Assembly: GCA_902543575.1 (NCBI GenBank)
Contig: CACBYV010000005.1
Span: 29,013-93,012 of the forward strand
DNA: 64,000 nucleotides
DNA from: an uncultured Pelagibacteraceae bacterium
GTDB taxonomy: Bacteria; Pseudomonadota; Alphaproteobacteria; Pelagibacterales; Pelagibacteraceae
Reading direction: 5' to 3'
In this document: piece by piece, positions 8,764 through 17,999 of the stretch
How positions within the stretch are numbered: the stretch's first letter is position 1
How the letters are laid out: each line of letters starts with the position of its first letter
The notes under the pieces: generated by a model
Told to the model about the DNA's origin: nothing
What the model saw: the letters and a program-made list of their open reading frames with translations, nothing else
Database searches by the model: none
Made by a program: the position numbers and the translations under genes

Positions 8764-9616
8764 TTTTTTTATCCCTTGTAGCTATAAATACTCCAACGGT
8801 TGTTATTAAAAAACCAATTATGTCAGTAAATGTTAATTGTTCATTTAAAAATATCCATGCCATCACTGCTGAAGTAGGAGGTACTAAAAAAAATAAAGTA
8901 GTAGTTTTGCCCACAGTACCCCTTTTGATTAAAAACATAAGAATAGTAAAAGCTCCAAATGAAACTAATATAATTTGGTGAGACATACCCAATATAAAAC
9001 TAGTTGTAAAATTTATGTAAGCATTTTCAAATATAAACATTAATAATAGATTAAAAAGGCATCCACCAACTGCTTGATACGCATTGTTAACTGACAAAGC
9101 TAAATTTCCACTCAATTTTTTTTGCCATAATGTTCCAGCCGTTATTGCAAATAAAGCTAAGACTGTAGCTAACAATCCTAAAGGAGGAATTTCTTTTCCA
9201 AAATCAATACCTAAGACAGTGACAGAACCAATGAAACCTAAACTGATACCTACCCACTGTTTCCAAGATATTTTTTCTCCAAAAATAGGACCAGATAAAA
9301 TATTCGTTAAAATCGGTTGAAGTGTAACTATTAAAGCTACAATTGCAGCTGGCATCCCAATTGAAAATGCATACCAACATCCACCTAAATAAATTCCATG
9401 AAATAAAATACCTGTTGAAAGACTTTCAATAATATTTTTTAATTTTCCAAAAATTTTATCATTACTGAGATAAGCAAATACAAGAAAACCAATTGTTACA
9501 ATCCCAAACCTAAATGCTAAAGCTGCAAATGGAGAAGCGTTTTGAACAATTTCTTTCCCAGATATGAATGCCGAAGACCATAATAATATAAAGAGCAAAG
9601 GAAATGATTTTGTCAT
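8756..9616 (-). CDS. EamA/DMT-family transporter
   Basis: A 286-aa membrane protein with ten hydrophobic segments. 'LLWSSAFISGKEIV' opens the first EamA repeat and 'LVPPTSAVMAWIFLNEQLT' marks the second. It leads a two-gene unit with the homocysteine methyltransferase-like gene (8-nt overlap). The context hints at export of a sulfur amino acid or related compound, but this is inference only. The gap to the upstream ABC genes is only 23 bases. Confidence 0.87.
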   Translation of the reverse strand: MTKSFPLLFILLWSSAFISGKEIVQNASPFAALAFRFGIVTIGFLVFAYLSNDKIFGKLKNIIESLSTGILFHGIYLGGCWYAFSIGMPAAIVALIVTLQPILTNILSGPIFGEKISWKQWVGISLGFIGSVTVLGIDFGKEIPPLGLLATVLALFAITAGTLWQKKLSGNLALSVNNAYQAVGGCLFNLLLMFIFENAYINFTTSFILGMSHQIILVSFGAFTILMFLIKRGTVGKTTTLFFLVPPTSAVMAWIFLNEQLTFTDIIGFLITTVGVFIATRDKKNG

Positions 9617-9639
9617 GGTAAAGATATATGGCGTAATAT

Positions 9640-10437
9640 CTAATTTTTGTTGTGAATTCTATCCATTTCTTGAAGTTCGACTTCAAGTTTGTCTAATTCT
9701 TCACCACCAGCCATCATACTAAGAAGCTTTTCTCTAGAAATATCTTTTTTTTGGAATGTTCCCATGCTTTTTCCTCGGTTAAGTACAGTGAAACTATTAC
9801 CAACAGGGTAAGCATGATGTACATTATGAGTAATTAAAATTACAGCCAATCCCTCAGACGCAGCCTTTACAATATATTTTAATACCATTGATGCTTGATG
9901 AACTCCTAAAGCAGAAGTTGGTTCATCTAAAACTAAAACTTTTGCACCAAAATATATAGCTCGTGATATTGCTAGGCATTGTCTTTCACCACCGGACATA
10001 GTTCCAACTGCCTGAGATGGATCTCTAACATCGATACCTATCTGTCCCATTCTATCTGCTGCTATCTGATTTGCTTTTTCCACATCAAAAGTTTTAAGGA
10101 AAGGAATACCTTTTTGAGGCTCTCTTCCCATAAAAAAATTTCTAGTAACACTCATTAAAGGAACTAATGCTAGATCTTGATAAACTGTTCCTATACCAAT
10201 ATCTAAAGCATCTTTAGGTGAGTCAAAAACAATTTTATTATCTTCAAATATAATTTCTCCTTCATCAGGCTTATGAACACCTGCTAAAGTTTTAATTAAA
10301 GTCGACTTTCCTGCTCCATTATCTCCAAGTAAGCACATGATCTCACCTTTTTTTAATCTCATAGTGACATCTTTAAGCGCTATTACCTTACCAAAAAACT
10401 TACTAATATTATTAAATTGAACGAGATAGTCTGACAT
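9640..10437 (-). CDS. ABC sugar importer, ATPase subunit (FrcA-like)
   Basis: A 265-aa single-domain ABC ATPase of the carbohydrate-uptake type 2 group (FrcA-like, working as a homodimer). Walker A 'GDNGAGKST' (about residues 38-46), signature 'MSGGERQ', Walker B '[12 protein letters not shown]' and 'ITHNVHHAY' are intact. Most RbsA-type ATPases carry two fused domains; this one does not. Its start overlaps the permease stop by one base. It is the last gene of the SBP-permease-ATPase operon. Confidence 0.93.
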   Translation of the reverse strand: MSDYLVQFNNISKFFGKVIALKDVTMRLKKGEIMCLLGDNGAGKSTLIKTLAGVHKPDEGEIIFEDNKIVFDSPKDALDIGIGTVYQDLALVPLMSVTRNFFMGREPQKGIPFLKTFDVEKANQIAADRMGQIGIDVRDPSQAVGTMSGGERQCLAISRAIYFGAKVLVLDEPTSALGVHQASMVLKYIVKAASEGLAVILITHNVHHAYPVGNSFTVLNRGKSMGTFQKKDISREKLLSMMAGGEELDKLEVELQEMDRIHNKN

Positions 10438-11564
10438 TATTTACTCTCAGTCACTTTCTTTCTGATATAATTATTAAACACTACAGCTATCAACATCATT
10501 GCTCCTAAGAAAACTTTAAACCAATCAGTGTCAACATCTGTATAAAATATTCCCATAGATACAGTGCCAAATATAATTGCACCAAAAGCAGCACCTATTG
10601 CAGATCCATACCCTCCAGTTAAGAGACACCCACCAACAACAGCAGCTGCAATAGCTTCTAGTTCTTTTAAAGTACCTCTCATAGTATCTGCGGAACCCGC
10701 ATCTAATACTTGAATACAAGCAAAAATAGTAGAAGCAACTGCCGTACCAATAAATAAACTTATTTTTACCCTTCCAACAGGCACACCCACATTTGTTGCT
10801 CCAACCTTATCGCCTCCAGATGCGAAGATCCAATTACCATATCTTGTTTTCATCAATATCCATGTTGCAAACAATGTTAATGCAATAAACCAAATAACTG
10901 ATGGAGGTATTCCAGTTGCAAGAGGAGTTCCATCAGTTCTTAGTTCAATTAATTTTAATGATCCCAACCAAGTAAAAAGCCATTTAAAAGTATCTGTAGC
11001 AAATAACCAAGCTAATGGATCATCTTCAATTAATACTCTTAGTCCTGGAACTTGAGTTCTACCAGTAATCAATCTTGTTATTGCTAATGTCAAACCTCTT
11101 AAAATAAAAAGCATTGCAAGTGTTACAATAAAAGATGGCAAACCAGTTTTGACAACCATTATGCCATTAAAGTATCCTACCAATACTGCCATAGCGAAAG
11201 CAAAAACTATACTCATCCATAGTGGCCAACCCCAATAAATTGCAGGAATTGCGATACAAATTCCAGCAAAGCCAATCATTGATCCAATTGACAAATCAAA
11301 TTCACCACCAATCATTAACATTGCTGCTGCTATTGCTATAATTCCTAAATTAGCTGAAACATCGAGGAAATTAAGCATTCCATAGGCGCTAAACATACCA
11401 GTATCGCCAGCTACAATTCCAAAAAATATAAATACAAGTATTGAGCCACCTAATGCACCTAGCTCAGGCCTATTCAATAAAACTCTTAATGGTGATATTT
11501 TTTTTAGACGTTCGTCTTCATTAAGACTACTTTTTGATGAAATACTTTTTGATTTTAATGACAT
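10437..11564 (-). CDS. ABC sugar importer, permease (FrcC/RbsC-like)
   Basis: A 375-aa integral membrane permease of the BPD_transp_2 family with 8-10 hydrophobic stretches. The conserved '[16 protein letters not shown]' segment, the cytoplasmic loop '[20 protein letters not shown]' and '[17 protein letters not shown]' are typical. The N-terminal ~30 residues are a hydrophilic, serine- and lysine-rich extension. A stem-loop separates it from the upstream binding-protein gene. Confidence 0.92.
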   Translation of the reverse strand: MSLKSKSISSKSSLNEDERLKKISPLRVLLNRPELGALGGSILVFIFFGIVAGDTGMFSAYGMLNFLDVSANLGIIAIAAAMLMIGGEFDLSIGSMIGFAGICIAIPAIYWGWPLWMSIVFAFAMAVLVGYFNGIMVVKTGLPSFIVTLAMLFILRGLTLAITRLITGRTQVPGLRVLIEDDPLAWLFATDTFKWLFTWLGSLKLIELRTDGTPLATGIPPSVIWFIALTLFATWILMKTRYGNWIFASGGDKVGATNVGVPVGRVKISLFIGTAVASTIFACIQVLDAGSADTMRGTLKELEAIAAAVVGGCLLTGGYGSAIGAAFGAIIFGTVSMGIFYTDVDTDWFKVFLGAMMLIAVVFNNYIRKKVTESK

Positions 11565-11578
11565 TTAAATTTTGAAAA

Positions 11579-11609
11579 AAGGCCTGACTATAAAATTTAG
11601 TCAGGCCTT
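11579..11609 (-). terminator. Stem-loop terminator/attenuator after the binding-protein gene
   Basis: A perfect 12-bp stem (arms 11579-11590 and 11598-11609, 7-nt loop) with a GGCCTGAC core. Read on the minus strand it is followed by a run of T, so it has the form of an intrinsic terminator. It lies between the binding-protein gene and its permease gene. It probably leaves the binding protein more abundant than the membrane subunits. Confidence 0.85.
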
Positions 11610-11620
11610 AAATATAGATT

Positions 11621-12544
11621 TTATCTATAACCTTGAGCTGCCCATTTAATTACTTTAGCAGCATTATCAGGAGTAACAAATCCAGGTCCAGTCATAACTA
11701 CACCAGCAGGCATTGTTCCCCATCTCATGTACTGAGCAAAAATAGCTATAGGCAAATAACCTTGTAGATATTGTTGTTGGTCAATTAAAAACTCTACTTT
11801 ACCTGCAGCAGCAGCTTTTAACATGTTAGGTGACATATCAAATGTTCCTAATTTAACATTTCCAACTTTACCAGCAGCTTCTAAAGCTTTTAGCGCTGCT
11901 TCACCAGATAAACCAGCTCCTAAAGTTAGAATAGTGTCATATCCACCACCTAATTTTGCAGCAACAGCTTTTTGAATTTCAGTTGGGTCATTTGATGTTC
12001 CAAGAATATCAACTGATCCACCAAAACCTTTTTTGAAACCTGCACATCTTCTATCAAGCGCTACGTTTCCAACTTCGTGGTTAACGCATAAAGCTTTTTT
12101 TCCTCCAGCAGCTTTCATTTTTTGTCCGCCACCAACACCAGCTTCAAATTCAGTTTGACCTACGTGTGCACTAATTCCTAATGATGCATAGTCATCCGAA
12201 CCAGAGTTCATAGAAACCACTGGTATACCAGCAGCTATTGCTGCTTTAACAGATTTTCCTAATGCAGCTGCATCAGGCAAAGTAATTACAATACCTTTTG
12301 GTTTTTGTGATACAGCGTTATCAATTAGTTTTGCCATTTCAACCATGTCAAAAGTTCCAGGCGCAGTGTATTTGCAAGATACTCCCATATCTTTACAAGC
12401 AGCATCAACTCCATTTTTAGCTACCGACCAAAAAGGGTCATTAGCTTGTCCATGTGAAACAACAATTATATCAGTTGCTAATGCTGATACAGACATCATT
12501 GCCCATGCAGCAACAGCTAATATAAAGTTCTTTATTGTTTTCAT
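11621..12544 (-). CDS. ABC sugar importer, periplasmic binding protein
   Basis: A 307-aa type-1 periplasmic binding protein (ribose/fructose/inositol group) with a clear signal peptide ('FILAVAAWAMMSVSALA') cut near residue 23. 'SHGQANDPFWSVAKNG' begins the mature fold, and 'AGIPVVSMNSGSD' is a typical hinge-side motif. A strong Shine-Dalgarno (GAGAGGAAA) precedes the ATG. Neighbouring IolG/IolE/IolD genes suggest a cyclitol such as myo-inositol as substrate; this is inference from context. Codons are less AT-biased than in neighbours, suggesting high expression. Confidence 0.92.
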   Translation of the reverse strand: MKTIKNFILAVAAWAMMSVSALATDIIVVSHGQANDPFWSVAKNGVDAACKDMGVSCKYTAPGTFDMVEMAKLIDNAVSQKPKGIVITLPDAAALGKSVKAAIAAGIPVVSMNSGSDDYASLGISAHVGQTEFEAGVGGGQKMKAAGGKKALCVNHEVGNVALDRRCAGFKKGFGGSVDILGTSNDPTEIQKAVAAKLGGGYDTILTLGAGLSGEAALKALEAAGKVGNVKLGTFDMSPNMLKAAAAGKVEFLIDQQQYLQGYLPIAIFAQYMRWGTMPAGVVMTGPGFVTPDNAAKVIKWAAQGYR

Positions 12545-12564
12545 TTTTAATTTCCTCTCTTAAA

Positions 12565-12580
12565 TAAAAGTTAACTTTTA
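12565..12580. promoter_or_regulatory. AT-rich 16-nt palindrome upstream of the binding-protein gene
   Basis: A perfect palindrome TAAAAGTTAACTTTTA lies about 20 nt before the start of the binding-protein gene and just upstream of its Shine-Dalgarno. It could be an operator or an mRNA hairpin. AT-rich palindromes of this size are expected by chance in a sequence this long, so support is weak. Confidence 0.25.
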
Positions 12581-12622
12581 AACATTAAAGCTAACATAAA
12601 TTTATTTAGATTGTAAAGAAGC

Positions 12623-12638
12623 AGGTTGTATTCAACCT
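12623..12638. promoter_or_regulatory. Inverted repeat, candidate operator for the ABC importer
   Basis: AGGTTG-TATT-CAACCT, a perfect 6-4-6 inverted repeat about 80 nt upstream of the binding-protein start and just past the stop of the upstream gene. It could be an operator, or a weak terminator for the iolG-like gene; no T-run follows it on the minus strand, which favours an operator. Confidence 0.35.
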
Positions 12639-12649
12639 AAAGTTGATTT

Positions 12650-13663
12650 CTAGTATTTTATTTTTTCAAACTTTTTTGATTTTAATGACCTGATAGCACT
12701 TTCAGCAATTTGAATTGAAATCTTTCCATCAATAAAACCACTTTTAGGTCTCGAATTTGATCTAAATAATTTCGCTAGATCATTTAATTGTTCTTTGTAT
12801 GCTTGATCGTATCTTTCTATAAAAAAATGTTTAAAGCGTGAACGTGCATTTGTACTTTTATTAGAATACAAACTAATCTCATTTTCTTTGATATTATCAG
12901 AAATAATCATTCCTTTACTTCCAAAGAGCTCTACTCTTTGATCATATCCAAAACTACAATGTCTCGAATTACTTATAATACATTGAACTCCATTTTTTGT
13001 TTTCAAAATTGCAGTAGCAAGCTCAAAATCTTTAAGTTTATTGAAGTATTTATTAGAAATATTACTCCCAGTAGCAAATATAGAAACAAATTCATCTTTA
13101 CCTGCATAATATCTTGCTAGATCGAAATCATGTATCATCATATCTTTAAAAATACCACCTGAAGCCTTTAAATAATTTATAGATGGAGCAGCCGGATCTC
13201 TGCTAGTAATAATAATTTTCTCTAGCTTTCCTATTTTGCCTTTTATTAAATTACTTTTTAGAGAACTGTGACCTGGATCGTATCTCCTATTAAATCCAAT
13301 TTGAATTTTATGATTAAATTTATTTATTTTTTTTTCGTAATTTTTAATTTTTTTTAAATTTAAATCTAAAGGTTTTTCACAAAATACTGTTTTATTACTT
13401 TTTATACTTTCATATATAAATTTAAGATGAGTTGATGTAATAGAAGATATAAAAATACAATCAATTTTTTTATCTTTATATGCTATTTGAGGGCTTTCAA
13501 TATTTTGACAATTTAGATTTTTTGAAAGTTTTTTTGCAATTTTTTTATTAACATCAAAAATATATTTAAGATTAAAATTTTTATTATTTATTAAATTATT
13601 TGCATGCATTAGTCCTATTCTTCCCAAACCGAATAATGCTACGTTAATTAAATTTTTACCCAT
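12650..13663 (-). CDS. iolG: Gfo/Idh/MocA dehydrogenase, inositol 2-dehydrogenase type
   Basis: An NAD-dependent dehydrogenase of the IolG type, which oxidises myo-inositol to 2-keto-myo-inositol. The Rossmann motif 'ALFGLGRIGLMHANNL', the catalytic-lysine motif 'CEKPLD', 'IGFNRRYDPGH' and 'DMMIHDFDLARYY' are the IolG set. The track starts at 13690; the ATG at 13663 ('MGKNLINVALFG') is preferred because it begins right at the Rossmann strand and reduces the overlap with the previous gene to 16 nt. That gives 337 aa, the usual length. The exact cyclitol is inferred, not proven. Confidence 0.85.
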   Translation of the reverse strand: MGKNLINVALFGLGRIGLMHANNLINNKNFNLKYIFDVNKKIAKKLSKNLNCQNIESPQIAYKDKKIDCIFISSITSTHLKFIYESIKSNKTVFCEKPLDLNLKKIKNYEKKINKFNHKIQIGFNRRYDPGHSSLKSNLIKGKIGKLEKIIITSRDPAAPSINYLKASGGIFKDMMIHDFDLARYYAGKDEFVSIFATGSNISNKYFNKLKDFELATAILKTKNGVQCIISNSRHCSFGYDQRVELFGSKGMIISDNIKENEISLYSNKSTNARSRFKHFFIERYDQAYKEQLNDLAKLFRSNSRPKSGFIDGKISIQIAESAIRSLKSKKFEKIKY

Positions 13664-14793
13664 TGTTTTTTTAATGATGATTTCTTGCATGCATCAATGA
13701 ATTTAGCAGTCTCCAAACCTTCTTCTTCGTTAGGAAAATAAAATCTTTTTTTTGTATTTGTTTTTAAATATTCAGCAAATTCCTTATATATATTTGCAAA
13801 AGCATCTAAATATCCTTCAGGGTGACCAAATTTTACTCTAGAAAATTTTTTTGAAAAATTTGCCTTTGTATATCCTCTTTCTAAAAACTTTACTGCTCCT
13901 TTGCTTGGATTAAATTTTAGATAATTTGGATCATTTTGAACCCATTCTAAACTTCCTTTAGACCCATATACTCTAATTCTTAAACCATAAACACCACCTT
14001 TAGCTGTTACACATGTCCATACAATTCCTTTAGCACCATTATTAAAATTAACAAAAACTTGTGCGTTATTATCCATATTAACGTCCTTCGAATATTTACT
14101 TACATCGGCTATCAGTTTTTCTCCTTTAAGGCCTGTAATATAAATTGCTAGATGATATGCGTGTGATCCTATTTCATTGAGAACTGCTGATACACCAACA
14201 ATTTTTTTATCAACTTTCCATTTAAAAACCTTTTTTGAATTTGTTTTTGAAATTTTATTACCATCTGTCCAATCCTGAATATATTCAACATTTATATATT
14301 CAACTTTTCCGATTTTTCCTTTTTCCACTAAATTTTTTGCTTCTCTTACCATTGGATAAGATGAATAGTTGTGAGTCAGTGCATATTTAATTTTTTTGTT
14401 ATTTTTAATCGCTTTATATAGTTTTTTTCCTTGCTCAAGATTTCCAGCAAATGGTTTGTCTGAAATTACATGTATATTTTTTTTTATAAAATTCTCTGCA
14501 ATAATTTGATGACTTGATGGTGGAGTCATTATTGCTACAACATTAATACCATCTTTTCTTTTCGCTTCTTTTTCAGACATCTCCTTGTAATTTGAATAAC
14601 ATCTCGATTTGTCTAAACCTATACTTTGTCCAAATTTCCTAGATTTATCAACACTTCTAGAAAATACCCCTGCAACGATTTCGTATTTGTCATCATATCT
14701 AGATGAAATCCTATGAACATGTCCGATCCAAGATTCAGGTCCTCCTCCAACAATTCCAAGTTTAAATTTTTTAGGTTTAATTTTTTGAAGCAT
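13648..14793 (-). CDS. Gfo/Idh/MocA dehydrogenase (inositol-related)
   Basis: A 381-aa NAD(P)-dependent oxidoreductase. The N-terminal 'LGIVGGGPESWIGHVHRISS' is the signature of the longer Gfo/Idh/MocA subfamily often found in inositol clusters. 'SDKPFAGNL' carries the catalytic lysine, and 'EIGSHAYHLAIYITGL' the conserved histidine region. It overlaps the iolG-like gene by 16 nt and diverges from iolE with only 26 bp between starts. A TGT-TATGAT extended -10 lies 5 nt before its ATG. Substrate unresolved; another inositol isomer is plausible. Confidence 0.82.
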   Translation of the reverse strand: MLQKIKPKKFKLGIVGGGPESWIGHVHRISSRYDDKYEIVAGVFSRSVDKSRKFGQSIGLDKSRCYSNYKEMSEKEAKRKDGINVVAIMTPPSSHQIIAENFIKKNIHVISDKPFAGNLEQGKKLYKAIKNNKKIKYALTHNYSSYPMVREAKNLVEKGKIGKVEYINVEYIQDWTDGNKISKTNSKKVFKWKVDKKIVGVSAVLNEIGSHAYHLAIYITGLKGEKLIADVSKYSKDVNMDNNAQVFVNFNNGAKGIVWTCVTAKGGVYGLRIRVYGSKGSLEWVQNDPNYLKFNPSKGAVKFLERGYTKANFSKKFSRVKFGHPEGYLDAFANIYKEFAEYLKTNTKKRFYFPNEEEGLETAKFIDACKKSSLKKQWVKI

Positions 14794-14798
14794 CTAAT

Positions 14799-14804
14799 AT
14801 CATA
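14799..14804 (-). promoter_or_regulatory. Extended -10 box, probable leaderless promoter
   Basis: Read on the minus strand: TGT-TATGAT, then 5 nt (ATTAG), then the ATG at 14793. This is an extended -10 (TGN) element whose start point would fall on or next to the ATG, and no Shine-Dalgarno is present. The whole divergent gap to iolE is only 26 bp. Confidence 0.5.
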
Positions 14805-14819
14805 ACAAAACTATTATTT

Positions 14820-15722
14820 ATGTCAGTAAAATTAGGTATAGCCCCAATAGCTTGGAGCAATGATGACATGCCTGAGCTTGGTGGTGATACTTCGCTTGAA
14901 CAATGTCTTTCTGAAGCTAGTGAAGCAGGATTTAAAGGAATAGAGTCTGGTGGAAAATTTCCAAAAACATCAAAAGAATTAATCCCTATATTAAATAAAT
15001 ATAATTTAAAATTATGCTCAGGTTGGTATGGAGCAAATTTAAGAAAAAATACTTTTGAAGAGGAAAAATTAAAAATTCAAAACCAATTGAAACTATTTCA
15101 AGATTGTAAAGCACCCTGCATGGTTTTTGCCGAAGTTTATGGTTCTATTCAAGGTGATCCAAATATAAATTTGTCTAAAAGACCTAGAATGGATTTAGAC
15201 GAGTCTAAAAAATATTATGAAAAAATTTCAGAAATGGGAAAATATCTAGAGGATCAAGACATGCCCCTTGCTTACCATCATCATATGGGAACTTGCATTG
15301 AAAGTGAAGAAGATACAAGAAGATTATTAGAAAACACAGATGGTAGTGTCAAACTAACTTTAGATACTGGACACATGTTATTTGCAAAAGGAGATAGTTT
15401 GAAAATTTATAAAGAATTTAAAGAAAGAATAATTCATATACATTGCAAAGATATGAGAAAAAATGTTTTAGATAATTCATTAAATCACGATTATAGTTTT
15501 AGACAGGCTTTTTTAGAAGGAGCCTTTACTGTTCCAGGAGATGGTTGTATTGATTACAAGCCTTTTTTTGACTTGTTAAAAGAACAAAATTATTCTGGAT
15601 GGTTAGTTGTAGAAGCAGAGCAAGATCCAGCAAAAGCAAATCCTTTTGAATATGCTAAAATTGGATACAAATATCTAATTGAAACTTTAAAAAGTGCAAA
15701 TTTAGAAATCGAAAATAATTAG
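14820..15722 (+). CDS. iolE: IolE-like 2-keto-myo-inositol dehydratase (TIM barrel)
   Basis: A 300-aa xylose-isomerase-like TIM barrel. IolE removes water from 2-keto-myo-inositol to give the trihydroxycyclohexanedione used by IolD. The opening 'IAPIAWSNDDMPELGGDT' and 'GFKGIESGGKFP' are the IolE signature. Metal-site residues are visible in 'LAYHHHMGTCIES', 'LTLDTGHMLFA', 'IIHIHCKDM' and 'WLVVEAEQDP'. It stands alone on the plus strand and ends flush against the convergent next gene (TAGCTA shared stops). Confidence 0.9.
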   Translation: MSVKLGIAPIAWSNDDMPELGGDTSLEQCLSEASEAGFKGIESGGKFPKTSKELIPILNKYNLKLCSGWYGANLRKNTFEEEKLKIQNQLKLFQDCKAPCMVFAEVYGSIQGDPNINLSKRPRMDLDESKKYYEKISEMGKYLEDQDMPLAYHHHMGTCIESEEDTRRLLENTDGSVKLTLDTGHMLFAKGDSLKIYKEFKERIIHIHCKDMRKNVLDNSLNHDYSFRQAFLEGAFTVPGDGCIDYKPFFDLLKEQNYSGWLVVEAEQDPAKANPFEYAKIGYKYLIETLKSANLEIENN

Positions 15723-16223
15723 CTATCTATATAAAGAAGTTAATTCATTATTACCAGCAGCAACACATGGAGATTTAAAACAAGTACCAACAATCCACTC
15801 TGATCCTGGATCTGGTAGAAAATTTGATGACATTATAAAAATAACACCCATTTCTACTGACTGACCAGCTTTTCCCTCTGCTTTTATTCTTGGGTCAGGG
15901 TCTGTTTTAACTTTATTGTCATCTGAAAATGGATTTTCAATCTTAAGATTATCATTTATATGATTAACAACCTTTTCTGCTATCCATTCAGCATTACATG
16001 GATCACCCCAAACAGTTATTTTCCCCTCATCATTATTTCCGCAATTATTAATTTCGCCATTAATAAAATCGACAACTTTTTTATGATTTTCTTTTACTAA
16101 ATTTGCACGAGCTTCAACCTCAGGTCTTGTACTCGCTGTCCATATCAACATTCCTACAACATAAACAGCCGATATAATGATAAGAAACTCTAATAATCCA
16201 AAATTTTTTAATTTTAAGCTCAT
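15723..16223 (-). CDS. Membrane-anchored protein with prepilin-like N-terminus, unknown function
   Basis: A 166-aa protein with a short basic N-terminus and one membrane helix ('GLLEFLIIISAVYVVGMLIW'), followed by a hydrophilic domain containing paired cysteines ('NNCGN', 'GDPCN', 'GTCFKSPC'). The N-terminus resembles a type IV prepilin, but the Glu sits at position +3 after the Gly instead of +5, so processing by a prepilin peptidase is doubtful. It overlaps the upstream dehydrogenase by 4 nt and so ends a catabolic operon. I do not recognise a family for the soluble part. Confidence 0.7.
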   Translation of the reverse strand: MSLKLKNFGLLEFLIIISAVYVVGMLIWTASTRPEVEARANLVKENHKKVVDFINGEINNCGNNDEGKITVWGDPCNAEWIAEKVVNHINDNLKIENPFSDDNKVKTDPDPRIKAEGKAGQSVEMGVIFIMSSNFLPDPGSEWIVGTCFKSPCVAAGNNELTSLYR

Positions 16224-17179
16224 GAGATTTTTACTATTTTTGACTTTTCCAATTTATTGTCAAAAAAATCAATAATATTTTGGACTGTTTCAATACCCAT
16301 TCTAGATAAACATTCTTCGGTAAATACTGCTGAATGAGGGCTTAAAAATGCTTTCTTATTTTTTAGCAATGGATTATCTAAAGATGGAGGCTCCTTTTCA
16401 AAAACATCAAGCCCTGCACCAAAAATTAAATCTTCGTTTAATGCCTTATTAAGATCTTCCTCATTAATAATACCACCTCTTGCAGCATTAATTAAAATAC
16501 AATTTTTTTTCATTTTTTTTATCATTTCATAATTGATTAAATGTTTTGTATTTTCGTTTAGAGGCATATGAATTGAAATTGCATCCATTTTATTTAAACT
16601 CTCATTTAAATCATTAATTTTAGTACCACCAACTTTTTTAATTTCCTCTTCGCTGACAAAAGGATCGTAAACAAAAATATTCATTTCTAAACCCTTACAT
16701 TTTTTAAGTAAGCATTTTCCAATACGTCCAAAACCTGCAATTAAGATACTTTTATTCCATAACTCAATTGTTTTAGGAAGCTTAGTTCTATCACTGAACT
16801 TTCCAGTTTTTACTGTCTCGTTGTACATGTTATTTCTTTTTGCAATGCTGAATAGCATGAATAAAACATGTTCTGCTACTGCTTGAGCATTTGCTGTAGC
16901 TGTTATTGCTAATGTGATATTGTTTTGCTTAGTTGCTTTCAGATCTATATTATCATAGCCTACACCATGTCTAGATATCACTTTTAAATTCTTAGCAGAG
17001 TCTATAATTTCTTTTGACAATTTAGATGTTCTAATACTTATCCCATCACAGTCTTTTATTTTATCTTTCAAAAATTCTGCATCTGTATTATCTACAACTT
17101 CAAATTCAAAATTTTTATTTCCTTTAAGTAAATCAATACCATGATTATGTATCGATCCTATTATTAAGATTTTTTTCAT
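16220..17179 (-). CDS. D-2-hydroxyacid dehydrogenase (SerA-like)
   Basis: A 319-aa NAD-dependent dehydrogenase of the phosphoglycerate/hydroxyacid family, without the C-terminal ACT domain of housekeeping SerA. Seen: 'SRHGVGYDNIDL', Rossmann 'IAGFGRIGKCLLKKC', catalytic Arg in 'NAARGGIINEED', and His in 'SPHSAVFTEEC'. It sits in a leftward unit behind the HpcH/HpaI aldolase and aldehyde dehydrogenase genes (24 nt gap), so it probably reduces or oxidises a 2-hydroxy/2-keto acid in that pathway. Confidence 0.85.
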   Translation of the reverse strand: MKKILIIGSIHNHGIDLLKGNKNFEFEVVDNTDAEFLKDKIKDCDGISIRTSKLSKEIIDSAKNLKVISRHGVGYDNIDLKATKQNNITLAITATANAQAVAEHVLFMLFSIAKRNNMYNETVKTGKFSDRTKLPKTIELWNKSILIAGFGRIGKCLLKKCKGLEMNIFVYDPFVSEEEIKKVGGTKINDLNESLNKMDAISIHMPLNENTKHLINYEMIKKMKKNCILINAARGGIINEEDLNKALNEDLIFGAGLDVFEKEPPSLDNPLLKNKKAFLSPHSAVFTEECLSRMGIETVQNIIDFFDNKLEKSKIVKIS

Positions 17180-17203
17180 ACGTAAAAGTTTATACTTTAT
17201 TTA

Positions 17204-17995
17204 TTAATAGGCTTTAGATAATTCTGATTTAACTGTGCCTTTTAAATTTTCAACTGTATTTTTTGCACCCGCACTTATAAATCTGGAGTCTGCTCCAACT
17301 GTTACAAATTGAAAACCTTTTTCAATCATTTTTTTTGCATAGTCAGTACTTCCGTTATGAATTCCAGCAAATATATTGTTTTTTTTTGCATGCTCTAATA
17401 TTCTAAGTATTTCTGAATAAGCTTTAGTATCTTCACCTTTATCAAAACCAGGCTTTTCTCCTATAGCCAAACTTAAATCAGCAGGCCCTATGTAAATACC
17501 ATCAAGGCCTGGGGTACTCATAATTTCATCAAGATTTTCTAAAGCTTCTTTAGTTTCAATCATAGCCATTTTTAATATTTCATCGTTTGCATGATCTCCA
17601 TAATCAGGACCTCCATAGATTAACCCTCTCATTGGACCAAAACTTCTATATCCATCTGGTGGATATTTACATGCTTGAACAAATCTTTCTGCTTCTTTTC
17701 GATTACTTACCATTGGGCAAATGATTCCATAACATCCAGCATCTAAAATTTTCATAATTTGACCAGGTTCATTCCAATTAACTCTTGCCAAAGGCACGAC
17801 TTCTGTCGCTGAAATCACTTGCATCATTGGCATTGCATTCGTGTAATCAACGAGCCCGTGTTGCATATCAATTGTTAATGAGTCCCATCCTTGTTGAGCC
17901 ATTGTTTCTGCCGAAACAGTACTTGGAATTTGTAACCAACCATTGATTACAGCTTTGCCATTTTTAATTATTTCTTTGGCTTTATTTTTTCTCAT
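17204..17995 (-). CDS. HpcH/HpaI-family aldolase
   Basis: A 263-aa class II (metal-dependent) aldolase of the HpcH/HpaI family, which splits 2-keto-3-deoxy or 4-hydroxy-2-oxo acids into pyruvate and an aldehyde. Visible motifs: 'GWLQIPSTVSAE', 'LTIDMQHGLVDY' with the catalytic His, 'PLARVNW' with the Arg, 'MIETKEALENLDEI' and 'GIYIGPADLSLAIG' with the metal-binding Glu and Asp. The gap to the aldehyde dehydrogenase gene is 4 nt. An aldehyde released here could be the substrate of that dehydrogenase. Exact substrate unknown. Confidence 0.88.
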   Translation of the reverse strand: MRKNKAKEIIKNGKAVINGWLQIPSTVSAETMAQQGWDSLTIDMQHGLVDYTNAMPMMQVISATEVVPLARVNWNEPGQIMKILDAGCYGIICPMVSNRKEAERFVQACKYPPDGYRSFGPMRGLIYGGPDYGDHANDEILKMAMIETKEALENLDEIMSTPGLDGIYIGPADLSLAIGEKPGFDKGEDTKAYSEILRILEHAKKNNIFAGIHNGSTDYAKKMIEKGFQFVTVGADSRFISAGAKNTVENLKGTVKSELSKAY

Positions 17996-17999
17996 TTAC

